From NCBI RefSeq assembly GCF_000060285.1, contig NC_008555.1, positions 1,364,001 through 1,428,000 of the forward strand: a stretch of 64,000 nucleotides of DNA. Reading direction: 5' to 3'. Position numbers and translations under genes: made by a program. The stretch comes from Listeria welshimeri serovar 6b str. SLCC5334. GTDB lineage: Bacteria; Bacillota; Bacilli; Lactobacillales; Listeriaceae. The notes beneath the pieces were generated by a model. That model ran no database searches and was not told the DNA's origin. It saw only the letters and a list, made by a program, of their open reading frames with translations. Below are positions 37,256 through 45,296 of this stretch, one piece after another. The first letter of the stretch is position 1. The number at the start of each line of letters is the position of its first letter.

Positions 37256-38221
37256 TTGACAGAACTCGGTGATAAACTGAAACAAGCTAGACGTGAAAAA
37301 GGACTCAGTTTAGACGACTTGCAACAGATAACGAAAATTCAAAAACGTTATTTAGTAGCGATTGAAGAAGGAAATTATGCTGTAATGCCTGGGAAATTTT
37401 ATGCAAGGGCATTTATTAAACAATATGCTGAAGCTGTTGGGCTCGATAGTGCAACGCTTTTTGATGAGTTTGAGAGTGAAGTTCCAGATACACCGCAACA
37501 AGAAGTAGTTAACAATGAGCCAACTCGAGTACAAAGTAAAAGAAACCCGATGCCTGCTCAATCAGTAGGTAATCAAACAAATTCTCGTAATCGTTTCTTT
37601 GATATTTTACCAAAAATTCTAATTGCTTTATTTATCGTCTTCATTCTTTTCATTATTTGGTTTTTCTTGCTTAATAAACAAGATAATTCAACTGAAAAAG
37701 TGAAAACAGATACTAGCAATCCAACGGTGAAAGTTGAAGATTCAACAAAAGACAAGGATACGAGTAAAGACACTACAAGCAAAGATACTACAAAAAAAGA
37801 CACTACTTCTGATGATAAAAAATCTACAGAAGAAGCAAATAAAGACAAAAAAGAAGACACCTCCAAAGAACTTGAAATCACTAAAGGCGAAACGTCTGGA
37901 AATGCAACCACTTATACAGTGAAAAATACAGACAAGATGGCACTATCGCTCAGCGCAACTGGTGACTCATGGATTGGCGTTTCTGATGCGAGTGGAGCTA
38001 CTATCCAAAATGTAACTTTATCTGCTCAGAATCCTTCTGCTGAGATTGATTTAGGCACGAACAAAACTGTTTCTGTAGTTATTGGAAACTCGCCTGTTAC
38101 AACTGTTAAAATTAATGATAAACAACTGGAATTAGCTCCTACACTTGTGAAGCAAGTGCTCACAATTAAATTAGAAGAAGCTAGTGATACTAGTTCCGAT
38201 TCAAGCTCAAGTGCAGAATAA
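37256..38221 (+). CDS. ymfM: RodZ-like helix-turn-helix membrane protein (YmfM)
   Basis: A 321-residue protein: N-terminal HTH_25 domain (residues 1-75; LGDKLKQARREKGLSLDDLQ, KFYARAFIKQYAEAVGLD), a membrane helix about 120-143, a low-complexity Asp/Ser/Thr/Lys linker with SKDTT repeats about 155-210, and a C-terminal beta-rich DUF4115 domain outside the membrane. RodZ links MreB to the elongation machinery. The start is TTG 37256 with TAGGTG upstream. Full length. Confidence 0.88.
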   Translation: MTELGDKLKQARREKGLSLDDLQQITKIQKRYLVAIEEGNYAVMPGKFYARAFIKQYAEAVGLDSATLFDEFESEVPDTPQQEVVNNEPTRVQSKRNPMPAQSVGNQTNSRNRFFDILPKILIALFIVFILFIIWFFLLNKQDNSTEKVKTDTSNPTVKVEDSTKDKDTSKDTTSKDTTKKDTTSDDKKSTEEANKDKKEDTSKELEITKGETSGNATTYTVKNTDKMALSLSATGDSWIGVSDASGATIQNVTLSAQNPSAEIDLGTNKTVSVVIGNSPVTTVKINDKQLELAPTLVKQVLTIKLEEASDTSSDSSSSAE

Positions 38222-38232
38222 GTTGTTTTATG

Positions 38233-38270
38233 TGGCGAAATCTAATAAGTAGATTTCGCCAACATTTTTT
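38233..38270 (+). terminator. Terminator after the RodZ-like gene
   Basis: TGGCGAAATCTA / TAGATTTCGCCA, loop of 5, then ACATTTTTT. Confidence 0.85.
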
Positions 38271-38311
38271 ATAATTACATACGTTTTAAATGTAAAAAAG
38301 GAGAGAAAAAA

Positions 38312-38890
38312 ATGAACTTACCTAATAAATTGACGGTTATTCGAATTTTCATGATACCAATTTTTGTCATTCTTTGTGTAGTACCTTTTGATTGGGGAAG
38401 CGTAAGTTGGCTTGATTCGACTATTTCGGTCACAAGCTTAGTTGCAACAATTATATTTATTGTCGCTGCTTTGACAGACTGGTTCGATGGATATTTAGCA
38501 CGTAAATATAATTTAATTACCAATTTTGGTAAATTCGCAGATCCAATGGCAGATAAGCTTTTAGTGGCAGCTGCTTTCATAATTTTGGTTGAAATGCACA
38601 TTGCTCCATCATGGGTAGTTATTTTAATTATCAGTCGTGAGCTTGCTGTAACTGGTCTTCGCTTATTGCTAGTAGAAGGTGGAGAAGTTTTAGCAGCTGG
38701 TCAACTTGGTAAAATTAAAACATTCACACAAATGATTGCTATCCCGCTCATGTTACTTAATAATTTCCCATTTGCTTGGACAGGCATTCGTGTAGATTTA
38801 ATTTTCCTATATGTATGTGCATTCTTTGCAGTATGGTCGGGAATAGACTATTTCTACAAAAATCGTGGTGTATTCAAAGGATCCATGTAA
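38312..38890 (+). CDS. pgsA: CDP-diacylglycerol-glycerol-3-phosphate 3-phosphatidyltransferase
   Basis: A 192-residue CDP-alcohol phosphotransferase with about 5-6 membrane helices. The signature D-G-x2-A-R-x8-G-x3-D-x3-D is seen as DGYLARKYNLITNFGKFADP followed by MADK. It makes phosphatidylglycerol phosphate, the precursor of PG, cardiolipin and lipid donors for lipoteichoic acid. Position before cinA-recA is conserved in Firmicutes. Mutations in pgsA are a known route to daptomycin tolerance. Confidence 0.95.
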   Translation: MNLPNKLTVIRIFMIPIFVILCVVPFDWGSVSWLDSTISVTSLVATIIFIVAALTDWFDGYLARKYNLITNFGKFADPMADKLLVAAAFIILVEMHIAPSWVVILIISRELAVTGLRLLLVEGGEVLAAGQLGKIKTFTQMIAIPLMLLNNFPFAWTGIRVDLIFLYVCAFFAVWSGIDYFYKNRGVFKGSM

Positions 38891-38894
38891 TAAA

Positions 38895-38923
38895 TAAAAA
38901 AGCATACCATCGTGTGCTTTTTT
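38895..38923 (+). terminator. Terminator after pgsA
   Basis: AAAAAAGCATAC / GTGTGCTTTTTT with a 4-5-base loop and T6. Confidence 0.75.
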
Positions 38924-38957
38924 CTATACAAAAAAATCGAATGGGAGATGAATCAAA

Positions 38958-40205
38958 ATGGCAAGTGCAGAGATTATTGCAGTGGGAACAGAATTATTAC
39001 TAGGACAAATCGTGAACTCTAATGCAGCATTTATTTCACAAGAATTAGCTGCTGATGGGATTTACGTTTATCATCACACCGTTGTTGGTGATAATCCTGA
39101 ACGTTTAAAAGAAGTAATAAAAATTGCAGAAAATCGTAGTGATATTTTAATATTTACAGGTGGACTTGGACCAACAGAAGATGATATTACAAAACAAATC
39201 TTAGCTGATCATTTAAACAAAAGGTTAGTAGAAGACGAGTTTCATATGAATAAAATTACGGAATATTTCACATCAAGAAGTAGAAAAATGACGGAAAATA
39301 ACAAATTACAAGCCGTTATTATTGAGGATTCAGTTGTACTAAATAACGACTATGGCTTCGCAGCTGGTATGTATTTAAAAGCAAATAAGCATACATATAT
39401 TTTATTGCCTGGTCCCCCGTCTGAAATGAAGCCAATGTTTACTAGCTATGCTAATCCGCTTCTTGTAAGTGAAAATGGCGAAAAAATTATTTTAGAATCT
39501 AAAATAATGCGATTTTTCGGTATAGGTGAGTCTCAATTGGCTGCAGATTTAAATGATTTAATTCTTAATCAAGTAAATCCAACACTTGCAACATATGCAG
39601 GCGACAATGAGGTTGTAGTTCGTATCACTGCTACAGCTAGTACAAAAGAAAAAGCAGCTGCATTAGTAAAGGATATGGAAGAAGAGATTTTACGCCGTGA
39701 TGGTACTTTCTTATACGGCTATGGAGAAGTTTCCTTGCCAGAACATGTAACGGCAATGTTATTAGAAAGAAAAATGACGATAGCTGCTGCTGAAAGTTTT
39801 ACAGCTGGATTATTCCAAGCTGAAATTGCTCGTTTTCCTGGTATATCAAGTATATTTAAAGGCGGAATGGTAACTTATAGTGAAGAAGTTAAGCAATCAA
39901 TGTTGCAAGTCCCAGCTGAAGTTATAGAAGAGCATGGTGTTGTAAGTTCGGAATGTGCCAAAGTAATGGCGGAAAATGTAAGACGCCTTTGTGACACGGA
40001 TATTGGTATTAGTTTTACTGGTGTAGCTGGTCCAGATAGTCTGGAAGGTCACCCAGCAGGCACAATTTGGATTGGCTTAAGTGTCAAAGGGAATGAATCT
40101 GAAGCATTTCAGTATGTGTATGGTCGTGATAGAAACCATAATCGACGTAGAGCAGTAAAACAAGGATTTCAACTAATTAAGCATTTTTTAGAAACGAATA
40201 AGTGA
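38958..40205 (+). CDS. cinA: CinA-like protein (competence/damage-inducible)
   Basis: A 415-residue protein with an N-terminal molybdopterin-binding-like COG1058 domain (AEIIAVGTELLLGQIVNSNA; LIFTGGLGPTEDDIT) and a C-terminal CinA/nicotinamide-nucleotide amidase domain (AAAESFTAGLFQAEIA; GGMVTYSEEVK; GVAGPDSLEGHPAGTIWI). The C-terminal domain can deamidate NMN in related proteins. GGGAGATGA precedes the ATG. It is 270 bases upstream of recA. Confidence 0.93.
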   Translation: MASAEIIAVGTELLLGQIVNSNAAFISQELAADGIYVYHHTVVGDNPERLKEVIKIAENRSDILIFTGGLGPTEDDITKQILADHLNKRLVEDEFHMNKITEYFTSRSRKMTENNKLQAVIIEDSVVLNNDYGFAAGMYLKANKHTYILLPGPPSEMKPMFTSYANPLLVSENGEKIILESKIMRFFGIGESQLAADLNDLILNQVNPTLATYAGDNEVVVRITATASTKEKAAALVKDMEEEILRRDGTFLYGYGEVSLPEHVTAMLLERKMTIAAAESFTAGLFQAEIARFPGISSIFKGGMVTYSEEVKQSMLQVPAEVIEEHGVVSSECAKVMAENVRRLCDTDIGISFTGVAGPDSLEGHPAGTIWIGLSVKGNESEAFQYVYGRDRNHNRRRAVKQGFQLIKHFLETNK

Positions 40206-40337
40206 ATTCCACCTAAAGAAAAAACAATTATTTTCAAGAAAAAGTAAATATTAAGCATAAAAAAGTATTAGACGAACCCTTTGAATCCCGCTATAATAAA
40301 GGAGAAAGCAGCCGGTGCTTACACAAAATAAAAAATA

Positions 40338-40351
40338 CGAATAAATGTTCG
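40338..40351. promoter_or_regulatory. LexA (SOS) box of recA
   Basis: CGAATAAATGTTCG matches the Gram-positive SOS operator CGAACNNNNGTTCG closely (both CGAA and TTCG ends intact), 8 bases upstream of the recA -35. Confidence 0.85.
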
Positions 40352-40359
40352 CTTTTTGC

Positions 40360-40388
40360 TTGCTTCTCACTCTGAAATGCGTTATAGT
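40360..40388 (+). promoter_or_regulatory. Promoter of recA
   Basis: -35 TTGCTT (40360-40365), 17 bases, -10 TATAGT (40383-40388), directly downstream of the LexA box. Confidence 0.75.
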
Positions 40389-40475
40389 AATTCTAGGAAA
40401 AACATTCTGACTGTTTTTTTGAGAGAGAAGAAGTAAAGAAACAGCTATTAGGATATTTATGAAGGAGGCAACAAC

Positions 40476-41522
40476 GTGAACGATCGTCAAGCGGCATTAG
40501 ACCAAGCATTAAAACAAATTGAAAAACAATTCGGTAAAGGTTCCATCATGAAATTAGGGGAACATTCAGACCAAAATATATCTACTATTTCCAGTGGCTC
40601 ATTAGCATTAGATATTGCTTTAGGAGTCGGCGGATATCCTCGAGGACGTATCATTGAAGTTTATGGACCAGAAAGTTCTGGTAAAACAACCGTTGCACTA
40701 CATGCGATTGCTGAGGTTCAAGCACAAGGTGGCACAGCAGCATTTATTGATGCCGAACATGCTCTAGACCCAGCATATGCGAAAAACTTAGGTGTTAACA
40801 TTGATGAATTACTATTATCTCAACCTGATACAGGAGAACAAGCTTTAGAAATCGCAGAAGCATTAGTAAGAAGTGGTGCAGTCGATATGTTGGTTATTGA
40901 CTCTGTAGCCGCATTAGTACCTCGCGCAGAAATTGAAGGCGAAATGGGTGATGCGCATGTTGGTTTACAAGCGCGTTTAATGTCTCAAGCTCTACGTAAA
41001 CTTTCCGGAGCTATCAATAAATCCAAAACAATTGCTATTTTCATTAACCAAATCCGTGAAAAAGTTGGTGTTATGTTTGGTAACCCTGAAATAACTCCTG
41101 GTGGGCGCGCACTTAAGTTCTATTCCACTGTTCGTCTAGAAGTAAGACGTGCGGAACAACTTAAACAAGGTACAGATGTAATGGGTAACAAAACCAAAAT
41201 CAAAGTTGTAAAAAATAAGGTAGCTCCCCCATTCCGTATTGCGGAAGTAGATATCATGTACGGAGAAGGTATTTCACGCGAAGGTGAACTTGTTGATATG
41301 GCTGCAGAAGTAGACGTAATCAATAAGAGTGGTTCTTGGTATTCATACAAAGAAGAACGTATCGGTCAAGGCCGTGAAAATGCAAAACAATATTTGAAAG
41401 AACATACAGACATCCGTGATGAAATTTCACAACGTGTTCGTGAAGAATATGAAATTGATGGAGCGAACAAAGAACCTCTTGAAGAAACAGAAGAGACTTT
41501 AAGTTTGCTAGATGACGAATAA
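40476..41522 (+). CDS. recA: Recombinase RecA
   Basis: A 348-residue RecA. Walker [10 protein letters not shown], Walker B region [23 protein letters not shown]2 loop [17 protein letters not shown] and the [17 protein letters not shown] segment are present, plus an acidic C-terminal tail. It forms filaments on single-stranded DNA for strand exchange and promotes LexA self-cleavage. The start is GTG 40476 with GAAGGAGG. SOS-controlled through the upstream LexA box. Confidence 0.98.
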   Translation: MNDRQAALDQALKQIEKQFGKGSIMKLGEHSDQNISTISSGSLALDIALGVGGYPRGRIIEVYGPESSGKTTVALHAIAEVQAQGGTAAFIDAEHALDPAYAKNLGVNIDELLLSQPDTGEQALEIAEALVRSGAVDMLVIDSVAALVPRAEIEGEMGDAHVGLQARLMSQALRKLSGAINKSKTIAIFINQIREKVGVMFGNPEITPGGRALKFYSTVRLEVRRAEQLKQGTDVMGNKTKIKVVKNKVAPPFRIAEVDIMYGEGISREGELVDMAAEVDVINKSGSWYSYKEERIGQGRENAKQYLKEHTDIRDEISQRVREEYEIDGANKEPLEETEETLSLLDDE

Positions 41523-41531
41523 TTGATACCA

Positions 41532-41570
41532 AATACGCAGTAGGAATTTTACTTCCTACTGCGTATTTTT
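41532..41570 (+). terminator. Terminator of recA
   Basis: AATACGCAGTAGGAA / TTCCTACTGCGTATT with a 6-base loop, T6. Confidence 0.93.
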
Positions 41571-41620
41571 TATTATTTTAAAAAAACTACGGAAAATAAG
41601 CTGACATTTCATTCCTTTTC

Positions 41621-41649
41621 TTGACATTGTATGCTTTGACCTATAAAAT
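41621..41649 (+). promoter_or_regulatory. Promoter of rny
   Basis: Consensus -35 TTGACA (41621-41626), 17 bases, -10 TAAAAT (41644-41649). Confidence 0.8.
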
Positions 41650-41655
41650 TAAGTT

Positions 41656-41824
41656 GTATATTTTATATTGCTGGGAGACAAGGGGGATGTTTTTCCTTTG
41701 AAAATCGGCTTCAACCGAATGGGGAGATTAGCGCTCGGTTGTTGATGAAAAATACGCATGTGCCAGATAATTCTGGCCACCGACATAACAATAACGAAAA
41801 TTGAATAGCAAAGGAGGTGTAAGG
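41656..41824 (+). promoter_or_regulatory. Structured leader of the rny mRNA
   Basis: A leader of about 170 bases containing hairpins TCGG-CTTCAA-CCGA (about 41704-41718) and GCCAGA-TAAT-TCTGGC (about 41762-41777), the latter flanked by GGTTGTT and AACAATAACG arms that can close an outer helix. There is no protein frame and no terminator. Confidence 0.5.
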
Positions 41825-43387
41825 ATGACAATCGCAATCACGATCATCTCCAGTTTGCTTTTCTTAATCGTCGGTCTAGTTGTTGGTTCTCTAATTTTTA
41901 AATCTAGTACAGAGAAAAAACTGGCTGCTGCAAGGGGGACTGCTGAATTAATTGTAGAAGATGCCAAGAAAGAAGCAGAAACTACAAAAAAAGAAGCATT
42001 GCTTGAAGCGAAGGAAGAGAATCATAGGTTACGTACTGAAATCGAAAATGAACTTCGTGGGCGAAGAACAGAGACACAGAAAGCAGAAAATCGCTTATTG
42101 CAAAGGGAGGAAAACCTCGACCGTAAAGATACTTCTTTAAGTAAACGAGAAGCTACACTTGAAAGAAAAGAGGAGAGTATCAGTAAACGTCAACAACAAA
42201 TTGAAGAGAAAGAAAGCAAACTAGCTGAGATGATTCAAGCGGAGCAGACAGAACTTGAAAGAATTTCTGCGCTCAGCAAAGAAGAAGCGAAATCTATCAT
42301 CCTTAACCAGGTAGAAGATGAATTAACACATGATACTGCAATCATGGTCAAAGAAACAGAAAACCGGGCCAAGGAAGAGTCGGATAAAAAAGCAAAGAAT
42401 ATTCTCTCACTAGCTATCCAGCGTTGTGCAGCTGATCATGTGGCAGAAACAACAGTATCTGTTGTTACCTTACCAAATGATGAGATGAAAGGACGAATTA
42501 TCGGACGTGAAGGCCGTAATATTCGTACGCTAGAAACGCTTACAGGGATTGACTTGATAATTGATGATACACCGGAAGCAGTTATTCTTTCCGGATTTGA
42601 TCCAATTCGACGTGAAATCGCTAGAATCGCCTTAGAAAAACTTGTTCAAGATGGACGAATCCATCCTGCTCGAATTGAAGAAATGGTGGACAAAGCCCGT
42701 AAAGAGGTTGATGAACACATTCGTGAAGTCGGGGAACAAGCAACATTTGAAGTTGGAATTCACTCCATCCATCCTGATTTGATAAAAATTCTTGGCCGCT
42801 TGCGTTATCGTACTAGTTACGGACAAAACGTTCTTAACCACTCACTCGAAGTTTCGAAACTTGCTGGTATTTTGGCAGGAGAGCTTGGCGAAGACGTTAC
42901 GCTTGCTAAACGGGCCGGACTACTTCATGACATTGGTAAAGCAATTGACCATGAAATTGAAGGAAGTCACGTTGAAATCGGCGTGGAACTTGCTACTAAA
43001 TACAAAGAAAATGATGTGGTAATCAACAGTATTGCTTCCCATCATGGAGATACAGAAGCTACTTCTGTTATCGCAGTATTGGTTGCAGCAGCGGATGCAC
43101 TTTCTGCTGCAAGACCAGGAGCTCGTAGTGAAACGCTTGAAAATTACATTCGTCGTTTAGAAAAATTAGAAGAAATTTCTGAGTCTTATGATGGTGTAGA
43201 AAAATCTTATGCAATCCAAGCAGGGCGTGAAGTACGTATCATCGTTGAACCAGATACAATTGATGATCTTTCTTCTTACCGACTTGCTCGCGACATAAGA
43301 AAACGAATTGAAGAGGAATTAGATTACCCTGGTCATATCAAAGTGACTGTAATTCGTGAAACAAGAGCAGTAGAATACGCTAAATAG
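41825..43387 (+). CDS. rny: Ribonuclease Y
   Basis: A 520-residue endoribonuclease, the usual length. An N-terminal membrane helix (about 1-25) is followed by a long Glu/Lys-rich coiled coil (about 30-205), a KH domain (about 210-275; [21 protein letters not shown]) and an HD domain with [22 protein letters not shown] and the metal-binding His-Asp. It starts mRNA decay at the membrane. The frame extends to 41801, but AAAGGAGGTG at 41811-41820 supports ATG 41825. Confidence 0.96.
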   Translation: MTIAITIISSLLFLIVGLVVGSLIFKSSTEKKLAAARGTAELIVEDAKKEAETTKKEALLEAKEENHRLRTEIENELRGRRTETQKAENRLLQREENLDRKDTSLSKREATLERKEESISKRQQQIEEKESKLAEMIQAEQTELERISALSKEEAKSIILNQVEDELTHDTAIMVKETENRAKEESDKKAKNILSLAIQRCAADHVAETTVSVVTLPNDEMKGRIIGREGRNIRTLETLTGIDLIIDDTPEAVILSGFDPIRREIARIALEKLVQDGRIHPARIEEMVDKARKEVDEHIREVGEQATFEVGIHSIHPDLIKILGRLRYRTSYGQNVLNHSLEVSKLAGILAGELGEDVTLAKRAGLLHDIGKAIDHEIEGSHVEIGVELATKYKENDVVINSIASHHGDTEATSVIAVLVAAADALSAARPGARSETLENYIRRLEKLEEISESYDGVEKSYAIQAGREVRIIVEPDTIDDLSSYRLARDIRKRIEEELDYPGHIKVTVIRETRAVEYAK

Positions 43388-43393
43388 TAATAT

Positions 43394-43434
43394 AAAGGTA
43401 CATCGCGAATTTATTTTGCGGTGTATCTTTTTTT
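43394..43434 (+). terminator. Terminator of rny
   Basis: GGTACATCGC / GCGGTGTATC stem with G-U pairs, AT-rich loop, then TTTTTTT. Confidence 0.8.
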
Positions 43435-43440
43435 AATCGT

Positions 43441-43469
43441 TTGCCTAGCTTGAATAAGAACGGTATAAT
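43441..43469 (+). promoter_or_regulatory. Promoter of the GNAT-ymdB-ymcA group
   Basis: -35 TTGCCT (43441-43446), 17 bases, -10 TATAAT (43464-43469). Confidence 0.75.
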
Positions 43470-43502
43470 TATAAGATAAACAAAATAAGGGAGGCGAAGT
43501 TT

Positions 43503-44000
43503 TTGAGTGATTGGAAAATTTTGCCAATGTCAAAAGAACACTATGCTGGTGTTGCGGCAGTTCACCAAGAAGGTATAGATACAGGAAATGCAACTTTTCA
43601 AGAAAAGGTACTCACGTTTGAATCATGGGACGCGAAGTATTTAAAAACTTGTCGACTAGTTGTCCTACTGAATGAGCAAGTGATTGGCTGGGCAGCACTA
43701 CTACCATTTTCAAGTATGTATGCTTATCGCGGGGTAGCAGAGTTAAGCATTTATATAGCAAAAAGTGCTCGTGGAAAAGGTGTTGGAAAAGCATTAATGC
43801 AAGAAATTATTCAAGCAAGTGAAGAAAATGGCTTTTGGACATTACAATCCTTGATTTTCCCAGAGAATAAAGCTAGTATTTCACTTCATCATACATATGG
43901 TTTTCAAACTTTATGCATTCACGAAAAATTGGGTGAAATAAATGGGGATTTTCGTGATGTCGCCTTATTAGAACGAAGAAGTAATAGAAACGGAGAGTAA
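43503..44000 (+). CDS. GNAT-family N-acetyltransferase (phosphinothricin acetyltransferase-like)
   Basis: A 165-residue GNAT protein. The N-terminal part (YAGVAAVHQEGIDTGNATFQE) matches the PAT/Bar subgroup; the acetyl-CoA pyrophosphate loop is KSARGKGVGKALMQEI, and the C-terminal part has SLIFPENKASISLHHTYGFQ. It probably acetylates an amino acid or antimetabolite such as methionine sulfoximine; the true substrate is unknown. The start is TTG 43503 with GGGAGGCG upstream. The next gene begins 4 bases after its stop. Confidence 0.88.
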   Translation: MSDWKILPMSKEHYAGVAAVHQEGIDTGNATFQEKVLTFESWDAKYLKTCRLVVLLNEQVIGWAALLPFSSMYAYRGVAELSIYIAKSARGKGVGKALMQEIIQASEENGFWTLQSLIFPENKASISLHHTYGFQTLCIHEKLGEINGDFRDVALLERRSNRNGE

Positions 44001-44004
44001 CAAA

Positions 44005-44808
44005 ATGAAAATACTATTTATCGGTGATGTGGTCGGTTCTATCGGTCGCGATGCCATAACAGAATATTTACCACAATTAAAGAAAAAATATAAACCCACA
44101 GTCACAATTATTAATGGAGAAAATGCTGCAAGCGGACGTGGAATTACAGAAAAAATTTATAAAGATTTTCTGGAACTTGGGGCAAATGCAGTAACACTTG
44201 GCAACCATACATGGGATAATCGTGATATTTTTGAATTTATCGATGAAGCTAAATATTTAGTACGCCCAGCCAACTTCCCAGACGATACGACACCAGGAAC
44301 AGGTATGGTTTTTGTAAAAAGTAATCAACATGAAATTGCTGTTATTAACATGCAAGGCCGTACTTTTTTAGCGGATTTAGATGACCCTTTCCGCAAAATG
44401 GATACTTTGATAGAAGAAGCAAAAAAACGAACTCATATTATTTTTGTGGATTTTCATGCGGAAACAACGAGTGAAAAAGAAGCAATGGGTTGGTATTTAG
44501 ACGGACGTGTAACAGCTGTCGTCGGCACACACACACATGTGCAAACGTCTGATAATCGTATTCTTCCAGAAGGAACAGCTTATTTGACGGATACTGGAAT
44601 GACAGGTCCTTATGATGCTATTCTTGGAATGGAAAAAGAAGCAGTTATTCGCCGTTTTAAAACAGCCTTACCAACAAGATTTGAAGTACCTAAAACTGGC
44701 CGAGCAGTCCTATCTGGCTGTCTGATAACGTTAGACGAAAACACTGGAAAAGCGCAAAAAATTGACCGAATTCTCATCAATGAAGACCACCCATTTTCCT
44801 TTGATTAA
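44005..44808 (+). CDS. ymdB: YmdB-family metallophosphodiesterase
   Basis: A 267-residue calcineurin-like phosphodiesterase. The metal and active-site residues are visible: Asp in LFIGDVVGSIG, Glu in INGENAASGRG, Asn-His in LGNHTWDN, His in VDFHAETTSEKEA and the paired His in GTHTHVQT. Homologues hydrolyse 2',3'-cyclic nucleotides and affect RNase Y-dependent mRNA levels and motility/biofilm decisions. The rny-ymdB proximity is conserved in Bacillus. Confidence 0.93.
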   Translation: MKILFIGDVVGSIGRDAITEYLPQLKKKYKPTVTIINGENAASGRGITEKIYKDFLELGANAVTLGNHTWDNRDIFEFIDEAKYLVRPANFPDDTTPGTGMVFVKSNQHEIAVINMQGRTFLADLDDPFRKMDTLIEEAKKRTHIIFVDFHAETTSEKEAMGWYLDGRVTAVVGTHTHVQTSDNRILPEGTAYLTDTGMTGPYDAILGMEKEAVIRRFKTALPTRFEVPKTGRAVLSGCLITLDENTGKAQKIDRILINEDHPFSFD

Positions 44809-44824
44809 GAATGGAGATGAAATT

Positions 44825-45187
44825 GTGACCGTTTCAAAAGAAGAAATTATGAAAAAAGCGACAGAACTTCGTGATGCACTTCAACAGACAGAAGAAGTAT
44901 CATTTTACCGGCTAGCTGAGGAGAGAATAAACGCTAATTCCAAAGTAGCTGCGAAAGTTTCTAAAATAAAATCACTTCAAAAAGAAGCAGTGAATTTAGA
45001 ACATTATCAAAAAATTGAAGCAATGAAACAAACGGAGAGTCAAATTGATAATGTTCGTGCGGATATTGATTCACTCCCAATTGTAACGGAATTCAGACGC
45101 GCCCAAGAAGACGCCAATGATCTATTACAGTCCATTACAACGGAGATTACAACAAAAGTAACTACTGAACTTGAAAAAGAAAATTAA
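44825..45187 (+). CDS. ymcA: YmcA/RicA-family regulator (YlbF/YmcA domain)
   Basis: A 120-residue all-helical protein (EEIMKKATELRDALQQTEEVSFYRLAEERINAN is broken by turns; ends in a helix rich in Thr/Glu). In Bacillus YmcA (RicA) forms the Y-complex with YlbF and YaaT, which directs RNase Y maturation of polycistronic mRNAs and affects competence and biofilm. The frame is open from 44762 inside ymdB; GGAGATGA at 44813-44820 and alignment to the Bacillus start support GTG 44825. The presence of rny, ymdB and ymcA together fits an mRNA-processing cluster. Confidence 0.88.
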   Translation: MTVSKEEIMKKATELRDALQQTEEVSFYRLAEERINANSKVAAKVSKIKSLQKEAVNLEHYQKIEAMKQTESQIDNVRADIDSLPIVTEFRRAQEDANDLLQSITTEITTKVTTELEKEN

Positions 45188-45193
45188 CCATTT

Positions 45194-45222
45194 AAAACTG
45201 CTGAAACACTAGCAGTTTTTTT
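45194..45222 (+). terminator. Terminator after ymcA
   Basis: AAAACTGCT / AGCAGTTTT, loop of 8, T7. Confidence 0.88.
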
Positions 45223-45252
45223 CTTTTGAAGTCGCGGGGAAATGGAAATTTA

Positions 45253-45261
45253 TGCTATAAT
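45253..45261 (+). promoter_or_regulatory. Extended -10 promoter of mutSL
   Basis: TGCTATAAT ending at 45261, 36 bases before the mutS ATG; -35 not clear. Confidence 0.55.
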
Positions 45262-45296
45262 GAAAGGATGAAAATGAAGTAAGGGATGATGAGATA

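Larger units (their letters stand above)
40206..40475. other. cinA-recA intergenic region
   Basis: It holds a first promoter candidate (TTAGAC 40268-40273, 18 bases, TATAAT 40292-40297), a small frame with good ribosome-binding site AAAGGAG (GTG 40315 to TAA 40344, 9 codons), the LexA box and the recA promoter. No terminator for cinA is evident, so read-through into recA is likely. Confidence 0.5.

Noticed and set aside
37573-37911. Ser/Val-rich minus-strand frame in the rodZ-like gene
   Set aside because: Mirror image of the SKDTT low-complexity linker.
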